Assembly: GCA_905373705.1 (NCBI GenBank)
Contig: CAJPUA010000084.1
Location: forward strand, 1-5,454
DNA from: an uncultured Schwartzia sp.
Lineage (GTDB): Bacteria > Bacillota > Negativicutes > Selenomonadales > Selenomonadaceae
DNA: 5,454 nt
Direction: 5' to 3'
Shown: one piece after another, positions 1 through 5,454 of the stretch
How positions within the stretch are numbered: position 1 is the stretch's first letter
Layout of the letters: every line of letters begins with the position of its first letter
Notes under the pieces: generated by a model
Told to the model about the DNA's origin: nothing
Database searches by the model: none
What the model saw: only the letters and a program-made list of their open reading frames with translations
Made by a program: the position numbers and the translations under genes

Positions 1-23
1 TTTATTGCCTTTTTCGCCGCCAT
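1..23 (-). CDS. rpoD: Start of gene downstream of dnaG, probably rpoD (primary sigma factor), partial
   Basis: Only the first codons lie in the window, reading MAAKKAI and running off the left edge. The start at 23 is preferred because GGAAGGGGGG at 42-33 is a strong Shine-Dalgarno sequence 9 nt upstream. An alternative ATG at 81 overlaps the dnaG stop codon as ATGA and opens a different frame (MIEEASGIYDSNDG...) that also stays open to the edge, but its ribosome site is weak. A TTG at 77, in frame with the start at 23, is a third option. The rpoD call rests on position: primase is commonly followed by the primary sigma factor in the macromolecular-synthesis operon, and a Lys/Ala-rich N-terminus is usual for such sigma factors. 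No sigma domain is visible here, so the product is inferred. Confidence 0.5.
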
Positions 24-32
24 TTTCTGCCG

Positions 33-42
33 CCCCCCTTCC
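33..42 (-). promoter_or_regulatory. Ribosome binding site of the gene after dnaG
   Basis: GGAAGGGGGG on the minus strand ends 9 nt before the ATG at 23. It lies just after the dnaG stop codon, and it is the reason for choosing the start at 23 over the overlapping ATG at 81. Confidence 0.5.
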
Positions 43-77
43 GTCGTTGCTATCGTAGATACCGCTTGCTTCCTCAA

Positions 78-1865
78 TCATAAATCATCCATTTCTTTTC
101 TGATTCTCTGACTTTTCGCCAATTCCTGCAAAAAATCCCGTCCTTCTTTTTCCAGCATATCCGCCCGCAGGCGATGCTCCTCATAGAGCGGCGCCAGATA
201 CGCCCGTCGCAGCACGCGGACGCAATCGTCGTAAACTTTAAACGAATCCTCATCCCCCGGATCCTCCACCAGCGCCCGCGACAGTTCATCCGCCGCCGCT
301 TCATCAAGCTCGTTCAGCGCCGCCGCGTTATCCGGCGGCGTACCGTGCGACGCCCGTTCTTCTAAATAGCGCAGGATGCGTCCGTGAAGCGGATAAGGAA
401 ACTCATCCAAAGGAATCAGCGACGCGAGATGAACCAGCGTCCCCGCGTCGTTCCATGCCTGGCGAATAACAATACGCCCCGCCCGTCGAACCGCGTTATC
501 CGCCTGACGAACCAGCTTCCGTATCGCCGCCCGCGGCGGTTCCATCTCCGCCATAGATCCGCCGCGATATTGGCGCAGTTCCTGCCAAATAATTCCTTCC
601 TCGATCCCCAGCGTCCTCGTAAGGCGGCTGACATAGCCGCTTCGCTCCACCGCGCTGCACTCCTTCAAGACGGGGAGAATCGCCGTCAAGGCCCTTGCCT
701 TTCCTTCCATCGTCCGCACCTCATTATGCCGAAGAGCGTAACGAATCTGGTATTCCGCCAACGGAAGCGCCGCTTTGGTCAGCTCCTGAAACGCGGCCGC
801 GCCGTGACGGCGGATAAACTCATCGGGATCCTTGCCGTCCGGAACAATAAGCACCCGCGCCCGGGCGCCGGTTTTACGAATGATCGATAACGCCCGCATC
901 GTCGCCTGCTGTCCGGCTTCGTCGCTGTCGTAGCAGAAATAAATCTCCGGCGCATAGCGAAGCAGCAGCCGACACTGTTCAACGGTGAACGCCGTCCCCA
1001 GGGACGCCGCTACATTCTCCACCCCCGCGCCAAAAAGCGAAATCGCGTCCATATACCCTTCCACGAGTATAGCATATCCCGCTTGTCGGATCGCCCGCCG
1101 CGAGCGATCCAGCCCGAAAAGCAACCGTCGTTTGTTAAATACCGGCGTTTCCGGAGAATTCAAATACTTCGGCTGCCCCGGCGGCGCGTCGCCTATTACC
1201 CGGCCGCCGAAGCCAACAACCCGCCCCCGCTCATCGGCAATAGGAATCATCACCCGGTTGCGAAAGCGATCATAGACGCCGCCGCTTTGACGTGACGCCG
1301 CGAGTCCGCAGCCCACGAGCAGCTCTTCTTTGACGCCGCGGCGTATGAACGCGTCCCGGAGCTTCCCGAACGCATCCGGCGCGAAACCCAGCTGGAAGCG
1401 GTCGATCGTTTCCCGGGAAATATCCCGCCCGGCGAAATACGCCAATCCCGGTGCGCCATACTTCGTATTGATCAGACAGCTGTGGAAAAAGTCCCTCGCC
1501 ATCTCCAATACCCGGCGCATATCGGCAAACTTTTGCTCCCGCGCCAGCTCCCGCTCCGTTTTCTCCGTTTCCGGGAGCGGAATGTTCAGCTTCTCCGCCT
1601 GCATTTTAATGGCTTCAAAGTAACTGATATTTTCGATCAAGGATAAGAATTTAAAGACATTACCCCCGGCGTGGCATCCAAAACAATAAAAAAAGCCTTC
1701 ATCCGGCACCACCGAGAAAGACGGCGTATTTTCCTGATGAAAAGGGCAGCAGCCCCAGTATCGGTTGCCTTTGCGTTTCAAAGGGACATAGGACGCAACT
1801 ACGCTGAGGATGTCCGACGACGCCTGTACCCGCGCCACGAAATCATCCATCGCCGCACTTTTCAT
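78..1865 (-). CDS. dnaG: DNA primase
   Basis: DnaG synthesises the short RNA primers used for lagging-strand replication and works with the replicative helicase at the fork. The 595-residue product has the full bacterial layout. An N-terminal CHC2 zinc finger has ligands C40, H43, C61 and C64 (CPFH and CFGC). The RNA polymerase core lies at about 120-370, with its TOPRIM part showing the invariant E269 in VEGYMD, D313 and D315 in YDSDEAG, and D343-D348 in PDGKDPDEF. A linker near 433-445 (GGSMAEMEPP) leads to a divergent C-terminal region of about 150 residues, where the helicase-binding domain normally sits. The length is typical of the family. The ATG at 1865 is chosen because GGGTGGAGAG lies just upstream; M6 is the only close alternative. 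The gene follows the SRP RNA terminator and its stop abuts a probable rpoD. No catalytic residue is missing. Confidence 0.98.
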   Translation of the reverse strand: MKSAAMDDFVARVQASSDILSVVASYVPLKRKGNRYWGCCPFHQENTPSFSVVPDEGFFYCFGCHAGGNVFKFLSLIENISYFEAIKMQAEKLNIPLPETEKTERELAREQKFADMRRVLEMARDFFHSCLINTKYGAPGLAYFAGRDISRETIDRFQLGFAPDAFGKLRDAFIRRGVKEELLVGCGLAASRQSGGVYDRFRNRVMIPIADERGRVVGFGGRVIGDAPPGQPKYLNSPETPVFNKRRLLFGLDRSRRAIRQAGYAILVEGYMDAISLFGAGVENVAASLGTAFTVEQCRLLLRYAPEIYFCYDSDEAGQQATMRALSIIRKTGARARVLIVPDGKDPDEFIRRHGAAAFQELTKAALPLAEYQIRYALRHNEVRTMEGKARALTAILPVLKECSAVERSGYVSRLTRTLGIEEGIIWQELRQYRGGSMAEMEPPRAAIRKLVRQADNAVRRAGRIVIRQAWNDAGTLVHLASLIPLDEFPYPLHGRILRYLEERASHGTPPDNAAALNELDEAAADELSRALVEDPGDEDSFKVYDDCVRVLRRAYLAPLYEEHRLRADMLEKEGRDFLQELAKSQRIRKEMDDL

Positions 1866-2047
1866 AACCGTCTCTCCACCCTTTGAACCACCCGCCGAAA
1901 ATCTTTAATAACTCATATATTCCATATAAAAGTGAAAAGTCCTTTTTTCCGCTATTTTTTTCTTCACCCCTCCTTGTCGCGTACAAAATTCCTGGCGGCG
2001 CGCCGCTGAATAAAACGCGTCCTGCTTTTCCCGGCTTTTCGAGGCGC
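1866..2047 (-). other. dnaG leader and promoter region, 182 nt, no gene identified
   Basis: This gap lies between the SRP RNA terminator and dnaG. About 1895-1965 is AT-rich (runs of A and T, TATATGGAATATATG on the minus strand) in otherwise GC-rich DNA and is the natural place for the dnaG promoter, but I could not find a -35/-10 pair with good spacing. AAGGAGGGGTG at 1975-1965 looks like a strong Shine-Dalgarno sequence but has no start codon at normal distance. A GTG immediately after it (1967) would encode only 20 residues, ending at 1905. Other minus-strand reading frames across this gap extend into the SRP RNA and are not credible genes. Confidence 0.5.
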
Positions 2048-2077
2048 AAAAAAGCCGTCGCTTTAGCGACAGCTTTT
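2048..2077 (-). terminator. Intrinsic terminator after the SRP RNA
   Basis: On the minus strand AGCTGTCGC, loop TAAA and GCGACGGCT form a 9-bp stem with one G-U pair, followed directly by a run of T. It begins about 20 nt beyond the SRP RNA 3' end, so it should end the tRNA-Ser/SRP RNA transcript. The A/T flanks are symmetrical and could in principle also act on the other strand, but no plus-strand gene needs it. Confidence 0.88.
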
Positions 2078-2095
2078 ATATTGATCCTTTTCAAC

Positions 2096-2218
2096 GTCGG
2101 GCCACAGCCCTCAGGCGCCCTCACGGCACATGAGGCGAGCCGCTTACCGCTGCTTCCTTCCGGACCTGACGGGATTCACAGAGCCTCATTGCGTGAGACC
2201 CAAGCGCTGCGGTCCGAC
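2096..2218 (-). ncRNA. ffs: Signal recognition particle RNA, small bacterial (4.5S) type
   Basis: SRP RNA binds Ffh and directs ribosomes making membrane and secreted proteins to FtsY at the membrane. The minus strand carries the nearly invariant domain IV hairpin at 2170-2142, including GTCAGGTCCGGAAGGAAGCA with its GGAA tetraloop and the asymmetric internal loop. The rest folds into one long rod. The end helix pairs GTCGG-CCGCAGC at the 5' end with GCTGTGG-CCGAC at the 3' end, with one mismatch. CTCACG then pairs with CGTGAG, and ATGAGGC with GCCTCAT. There is no room for an Alu domain, so this is the short form and not the long type of Bacillus. The ends are set by the terminal helix and may be off by a few bases. 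It follows tRNA-Ser by 23 nt and precedes a terminator. Confidence 0.96.
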
Positions 2219-2241
2219 CTAAAAAAGGAACCTCAAACAAA

Positions 2242-2333
2242 TGGCGGAGAGTGAGAGATTCGAACTCTCGGTACAGCGTTCACCGTACACACGCTTTCCA
2301 GGCGTGCTCCTTCAACCACTCGGACAACTCTCC
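2242..2333 (-). tRNA. tRNA-Ser (anticodon GGA)
   Basis: A complete class II tRNA is visible on the minus strand. The acceptor stem GGAGAGT pairs with ACTCTCC, followed by discriminator G and an encoded CCA at 2244-2242. The anticodon stem CACGC/GCGTG holds loop CTGGAAA with anticodon GGA at 2299-2297, reading UCC and UCU codons. The long variable arm typical of serine tRNAs is a 6-bp stem (GTACGG/CTGTAC, one G-U) with loop TGAACG. The T arm is GAGAG-TTCGAAT-CTCTC. A consensus-like promoter lies about 55 nt upstream and the SRP RNA starts 23 nt downstream, so both RNAs probably come from one precursor that is processed. Confidence 0.98.
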
Positions 2334-2388
2334 AATGCTTGAATAAAACGAATATGAAATTACGCCATGGCTGACCATAACGGTATAT

Positions 2389-2417
2389 AGGGTAGCACAT
2401 TTCCCTGCCGCTGTCAA
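2389..2417 (-). promoter_or_regulatory. Probable sigma-A promoter for tRNA-Ser and SRP RNA
   Basis: On the minus strand a perfect -35 TTGACA (2417-2412) is followed after exactly 17 nt by TACCCT (2394-2389), which is a poor -10 but is preceded by TG one base upstream, an extended -10. The start of transcription would fall near 2382, about 50 nt before the mature tRNA 5' end, giving a leader for RNase P to remove. The promoter sits between the chemoreceptor terminator and the tRNA, so the stable RNAs have their own transcription unit. Confidence 0.75.
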
Positions 2418-2454
2418 TTTCCATCTAATCTTCGTCGTTATTGGTTCTTCCACG

Positions 2455-2495
2455 AAAAAAGTCCACGGCATTTATTCACCTGCCGTGGACTTTTT
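2455..2495 (-). terminator. Strong intrinsic terminator after the chemoreceptor gene
   Basis: A perfect 10-bp stem (GTCCACGGCA and TGCCGTGGAC) with a 10-nt loop is flanked by A runs on one side and T runs on the other, so it has the form of a terminator on both strands. It lies about 50 nt past the chemoreceptor stop codon and insulates the tRNA/SRP RNA promoter from read-through on the minus strand. No gene converges on it from the left. Confidence 0.93.
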
Positions 2496-2515
2496 CATTT
2501 GTCAATTCATAACGA

Positions 2516-2530
2516 CGGGGCACGTCCCCA
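2516..2530. repeat. Short GGGG/CCCC inverted repeat
   Basis: GGGGCACGTCCCC is a 4-bp G/C arm pair with a 5-nt centre, placed between the chemoreceptor stop codon and its terminator. It may be a chance palindrome or one copy of a dispersed extragenic repeat; one copy cannot tell these apart. Confidence 0.3.
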
Positions 2531-2544
2531 GAATCATCGCGCGC

Positions 2545-4263
2545 TCAATACCGGAATTTCTGTAACGATCCCTGTAAATCCTGCGCCAGTTTAGCCAAAG
2601 AATCATTAGCCCCGGCGATCTCCTGGGCCGAAGAAGACTGTTCTTCCGTCGCGGCGGATACCGTCTGCATCTCCATCGAGACCTGCTTTCCATACTGGTT
2701 GAGCGTTTTTACCTGCTGGCCGACATTTTCGGCGTCCCCCGTCACAACGGAAACGGCGTCGGATACTCGGCTGACCTGTCGTAATACGCCGTCTGTCCGT
2801 TCCTTGATCTGCTCAAATATGGTCCGCAGCCCGTCGACCGATTTCGCGCCTTCTCCGACGCTTCCCCGCCCTTTCTGCATGGAAGCGATAGCGCTTCCCG
2901 TATCCGATTGTATGGCGGAAATAAGCTCCGATATCTGCTGCGTCGCAGTCTGCGACTGCTCGGCAAGCTTGCGCACTTCTTCGGCAACGACGGCAAACCC
3001 GCGCCCGCTCTCGCCAGCCCGCGCCGCCTCTATCGCCGCGTTCAGCGCGAGCAAATTCGTCTGCCCGGCAATCCCCGAGATCGTATCAACAATCTGTCCA
3101 ATTTCCTGCGACCGCTCGCCCAGCTTGTCCACCAGCGTCGCCGAAGAAATCACCGTCTCTTCGACGCTGCGGATCTGTTTGACGGAAGCGTCGATTGCGG
3201 CATTACCCTCCTCCGCATATTCAGCTGCGGCCGATGAATTTTTCGCCGCTTCGCCCGCTTCATTTTTTATATTCGCGATCGCGGTCATGATCTGCTGCAC
3301 CGAATTTGTCGCATTATCAACCGACTGCTGCTGTTTCTCGACGACTCCTACCGCCTCGGACACAGATTCCGCTACTTGCGTCGCCACCTTAGCCGACTGC
3401 GTCGCGCTGGCGGACAGTTCCTCCGACGACGCCGCTAACTGTTCCGACGTCTCATAGGTTTTTCGCATAAGTCGATTAATCGCCGCCCGCATGTCCGTGA
3501 GCACGGCATCCATATCGCCAAACTCATCGCCGCGCGCAGCTTGCCGTGCATTCAGCCGAAAATCACCGTCGCGCAATGTCGCGCAGATATCAATCATCTT
3601 CTGTACCGGACCGGTAATCTCACGCGTTATCCATATGGCCACCACCAGCAACAGGACGATAAACACCACCGTCTTTATTACCAGCGAGCGGATAGCCTCT
3701 CCCAGCGCTTCCTCATTTTGCTTGTTTAACTGATCCGCATTATCGTTTGCCATCTTTTCCAGGGCCTCTACGCCTTTACGCACCTTAGTAAGCGTAAACT
3801 GCGCTTTCTTTTCATAAAATTGAAGCCCTTCTTCTTTACGCCCGGCGACGACCAGATCCAGCGCCTGCTGTATCTCCGCCCGATACTGCTGCCAGCTGCC
3901 CCAGACCTCGTCCAAACGACTGACGGCCTCGGGATTGGATTGCGCTAAGACCCTGTATTGCTGCCACGCGTCCTCAAAACTCTTATAGTATTTCCCCGCC
4001 TCATCGCGCGCTTCCTGCGCCCGCTTCGGATCATTCGTACTTGTCGCAATCAGGATACGCGTCTGCAACATACGCAGATCCAGCCGGTTGCTCGCCAACA
4101 GTCGAATCGCCTGTAATTTTTGCGTATACATAACTTCCATATCCCGATCCGCCTGCGCCAAATAAGACCAACCGGTAAAACCGACCCAACATAGCCCGAG
4201 TGCCGCAATGATCACTAAAATAATAAGCTTGTAAACGACCTTGATATTATTCATCCATCCCAT
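2545..4263 (-). CDS. Methyl-accepting chemotaxis protein with four-helix-bundle sensor domain
   Basis: This is a transmembrane chemoreceptor that senses a ligand outside the membrane and controls the CheA kinase through CheW. The 572-residue product has a short cytoplasmic N-terminus, TM1 at about 9-31, an extracytoplasmic mainly helical region at 35-190 of the size and pattern of a 4HB_MCP domain, TM2 at about 192-213, a HAMP domain at 214-268, and a long coiled-coil signalling domain. The conserved hairpin tip is clear at about 394-436, with QTNLLALNAAIEAARAGE and then VVAEEVRKLAEQ. A C-terminal helix with TEEQSSSAQEI (540-550) is a probable methylation region. The protein ends QKFRY and lacks the NWETF-type tether for CheR/CheB. 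The ATG at 4263 is used; M4 at 4254 is a possible alternative. No other che gene is adjacent, so the receptor stands alone, and the ligand cannot be told from sequence. Confidence 0.96.
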   Translation of the reverse strand: MGWMNNIKVVYKLIILVIIAALGLCWVGFTGWSYLAQADRDMEVMYTQKLQAIRLLASNRLDLRMLQTRILIATSTNDPKRAQEARDEAGKYYKSFEDAWQQYRVLAQSNPEAVSRLDEVWGSWQQYRAEIQQALDLVVAGRKEEGLQFYEKKAQFTLTKVRKGVEALEKMANDNADQLNKQNEEALGEAIRSLVIKTVVFIVLLLVVAIWITREITGPVQKMIDICATLRDGDFRLNARQAARGDEFGDMDAVLTDMRAAINRLMRKTYETSEQLAASSEELSASATQSAKVATQVAESVSEAVGVVEKQQQSVDNATNSVQQIMTAIANIKNEAGEAAKNSSAAAEYAEEGNAAIDASVKQIRSVEETVISSATLVDKLGERSQEIGQIVDTISGIAGQTNLLALNAAIEAARAGESGRGFAVVAEEVRKLAEQSQTATQQISELISAIQSDTGSAIASMQKGRGSVGEGAKSVDGLRTIFEQIKERTDGVLRQVSRVSDAVSVVTGDAENVGQQVKTLNQYGKQVSMEMQTVSAATEEQSSSAQEIAGANDSLAKLAQDLQGSLQKFRY

Positions 4264-4359
4264 AACGTCCCACTTTCCTTTTCTTTATAGTATTTGAGTG
4301 AAGCTATTCGCGATCTATCTGGCTATCTCCTGCCATTTTTTCATTAAAAATTTAGATTT
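4264..4359 (-). other. Chemoreceptor leader, probable promoter region
   Basis: These 96 nt between the small ORF and the chemoreceptor are AT-rich compared with their surroundings and contain no stem-loop terminator that I can see. AAAAGGAAAGTGGG just upstream of the ATG at 4263 supplies the ribosome site, although its AGGA core is rather far from the start codon (12 nt). TATAAA at 4289-4284 resembles a -10 box, but there is no matching -35 and it would leave almost no leader. The receptor may be transcribed from here, read through from the transporter genes, or both. Confidence 0.4.
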
Positions 4360-4485
4360 TCAGAAGCTTATCGTTTCCATCATCATTACAAGTCTTTTCC
4401 TTATTTCATAAAAGAACCGCTCTTTTGTCAGCGCCGTATCGTAGCTTCCCTCCCCGTAACCGCCGAGCGCTTCCTTCGTCGTCAT
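4360..4485 (-). CDS. Small ORF of 41 residues, translationally coupled to the ABC ATPase
   Basis: The ATG overlaps the ATPase stop codon as ATGA (4485-4482), the usual arrangement for translational coupling. The peptide begins MTTKEALGGYGEGSYDT, has a charged middle (TKERFFYEIRKRL) that could form an amphipathic helix, and ends VMMMETISF. There is no signal peptide, membrane segment, cysteine pair or motif I recognise. The first half uses GC-ending codons like its neighbours; the second half is more AT-rich. It could be a genuine small protein made with the transporter, the remnant of a longer gene that lost its 3' part, or a chance frame after the operon. The overlap argues for translation, while the lack of its own strong ribosome site and the drift in composition argue for caution. 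Function unknown. Confidence 0.45.
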   Translation of the reverse strand: MTTKEALGGYGEGSYDTALTKERFFYEIRKRLVMMMETISF

Positions 4486-5195
4486 GCTTTTTGATAACGA
4501 CGTACGCCTTCGCCGCCGTCTTTTATTCCGGCGCGCACCCCGGCGCTCATCGTATAGACAGCGTCGGCGTAAGCGGCCGCCGCGCCTTCGTGGGTCACGA
4601 GAAGCACCGCCGTCCCCGCGTCGGCGAATTGCCGCAGAAGCTTTAATATCTTCGCCGTATTTTCATCGTCAAGATCGCCCGTCGGCTCATCGGCAAGGAG
4701 AACGTCAGGCTTCTGCATCAACGCCCGAGCGATCGCCATGCGCCGCAGCTCTCCGCCGGAAAGCTGCATCGGCTCCTCGTCCGCCAGCTCCTCTATCCCA
4801 ACCATCGCCAGGAGTTCCTTCGCCCTTTCCGTGGCGTCTGTCAGCGGATCATAGAGACGCGCCGGGAGCGTGACATTTTCCAACACGGTCAGACTCCGAA
4901 GCGCCGTATGCCCCTGCGGAATGACCCCGATATGACGGTTGCGCAGGCGCGAGAGAGCGCCGTCTTCCAGCGTGTAAAGCTCCGTATCATCGAGGATGAC
5001 CCGTCCTTCGGACGGCCGCAAAAGCCCCCCGGCAATTTGCAGCAACGTGCTTTTCCCGCTCCCCGAGCGTCCCGTAATCTCAATGAGCTTCCCTCCGGTC
5101 AGGGTAAGCGTCGTGGTATCAAGGGCGCAGAACGTGCCTCCGGTTTTCCCCTGCCGGGCAAAAACTTTCTTTATTTCCTTTAAATATAAATTCAT
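4482..5195 (-). CDS. ABC transporter ATP-binding protein, LolD/MacB/FtsE-like family
   Basis: This is the cytoplasmic ATPase that drives the FtsX/MacB-type permease encoded just before it. All nucleotide-binding motifs are intact in the 237 residues: Walker A GRSGSGKST (42-50), Q-loop Q94 in VIPQGHTAL, signature LSGGE (145-149), Walker B VLLADE (165-170) with catalytic E170, D-loop GDLD (173-176) and H-loop H202 in VTHEG. The length is usual for the family. The ATG at 5195 is supported by ACGGGAGA about 7 nt upstream. It lies 57 nt after the permease stop codon, and its own stop overlaps the ATG of the 41-residue ORF. Relatives move lipoproteins, peptides or antibiotics out of the inner membrane, or regulate cell-wall hydrolases; the substrate cannot be decided from the ATPase alone. 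Confidence 0.95.
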   Translation of the reverse strand: MNLYLKEIKKVFARQGKTGGTFCALDTTTLTLTGGKLIEITGRSGSGKSTLLQIAGGLLRPSEGRVILDDTELYTLEDGALSRLRNRHIGVIPQGHTALRSLTVLENVTLPARLYDPLTDATERAKELLAMVGIEELADEEPMQLSGGELRRMAIARALMQKPDVLLADEPTGDLDDENTAKILKLLRQFADAGTAVLLVTHEGAAAAYADAVYTMSAGVRAGIKDGGEGVRRYQKA

Positions 5196-5252
5196 CGTAT
5201 ATTCTCCCGTAAAGTCATTTTGCTGGTAAGAAACAGCGAAGGAACGCTTCGC

Positions 5253-5454
5253 TCACTCCCCTTCCCGCAAAATCAGACTGGTATCAAGGCTGCTGATATG
5301 ATATGCGACAAAGGCCGAAATAAGTCCGCCCGCCAACACCGCAGCGAGAAGGGTGCCTCCTGCCAGCATTGCCAACGACGCCGCCCCCGGAAAAAGAAAC
5401 GGCACGCCCAGCAGAAGGCCGATCGCGTTCGTAAAGAGCGCCGTCACCAGCCCC
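5253..5454 (-). CDS. ABC transporter permease, FtsX/MacB-like, C-terminal end (partial)
   Basis: The last 66 or so residues of a membrane protein enter from the right edge, with the frame open to the edge. Two hydrophobic stretches are visible, around TNAIGLLLGVPFLF and a longer one around MLAGGTLLAAVLAGGLISAF, followed by a short polar tail ending SLILREGE. A final membrane helix followed directly by a short tail ending in a motif like LREGE is typical of FtsX-family permeases, and the next gene is the matching ATPase of the LolD/MacB type. The GTG at 5447 is an internal valine and not a start. No periplasmic domain is in the window, so the subfamily (LolC/E, MacB or antimicrobial-peptide type) cannot be told. 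Confidence 0.82.
   Translation of the reverse strand, partial: GLVTALFTNAIGLLLGVPFLFPGAASLAMLAGGTLLAAVLAGGLISAFVAYHISSLDTSLILREGE

Noticed and set aside
1843..2124. 93-codon minus-strand open frame between the SRP RNA and dnaG
   Set aside because: It starts inside the SRP RNA, passes through the terminator and overlaps the dnaG start; the dnaG ribosome site and zinc-finger frame are clearly the real ones.
1883..2254. 123-codon plus-strand open frame across the dnaG leader and SRP RNA
   Set aside because: It runs antisense through the SRP RNA, its terminator and the tRNA 3' end, so its open state reflects RNA gene composition; the product matches nothing recognisable.
2233..2471. Short minus-strand frames covering tRNA-Ser
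   Set aside because: They are translations of the tRNA and its promoter, a well-known annotation artefact.
2699..3457. 252-codon plus-strand frame rich in Ser, Ala and Thr
   Set aside because: It is the complement of the chemoreceptor signalling domain, whose Ala/Ser/Glu-rich helices keep the opposite strand open.
4308..4342. Possible sigma-28 flagellar-type promoter before the chemoreceptor (GAAA, 15 nt, GCCAGATA)
   Set aside because: The -10 part matches the GCCGATAA consensus only if a base is inserted, and the -35 is one base off; not better than chance in AT-rich DNA.
4482..4873. 129-codon plus-strand frame opposite the ABC ATPase
   Set aside because: It is an Arg/Pro-rich shadow of a GC-rich gene whose ATPase motifs on the minus strand are complete.

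Overview
All genes in this 5.45 kb window read on the minus strand. From the right edge leftwards they are: the 3' end of an FtsX/MacB-type ABC permease, a LolD/MacB-type ABC ATPase, a 41-residue ORF overlapping the ATPase stop codon, a methyl-accepting chemotaxis protein, tRNA-Ser(GGA), the small bacterial SRP RNA, DNA primase (dnaG), and the first codons of a gene that is probably rpoD. The sequence is GC-rich and looks like an ordinary bacterial chromosome. A dnaG-rpoD arrangement, a small (4.5S-like) SRP RNA and a four-helix-bundle chemoreceptor would fit a motile Firmicute, possibly a diderm one of the Negativicutes type. That placement is an inference from general resemblance and is not proven by any single feature.

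Layout. Positions 4360-5454 hold a transporter operon: the permease end, a 57-nt gap, the ATPase, and a small ORF whose ATG overlaps the ATPase TGA. Positions 2545-4263 hold one chemoreceptor with no other che genes beside it; it ends in a strong hairpin terminator at 2455-2495. A well-formed sigma-A-type promoter at 2389-2417 then faces tRNA-Ser(GGA) and the SRP RNA, which lie 23 nt apart and are probably co-transcribed up to a hairpin terminator at 2048-2077. After a 182-nt leader with an AT-rich core comes dnaG, which overlaps or nearly abuts the next gene.

Function. The left half is core information processing: serine decoding, membrane targeting by SRP, replication priming and probably the primary sigma factor. 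The right half is envelope and environment: lipoprotein- or peptide-type ABC export and chemotaxis. I see no mobile element, CRISPR array, toxin-antitoxin pair or defence system. The least explained items are the 41-residue coupled ORF, the dnaG leader with a Shine-Dalgarno-like sequence that serves no clear gene, and a GGGG/CCCC inverted repeat after the chemoreceptor.
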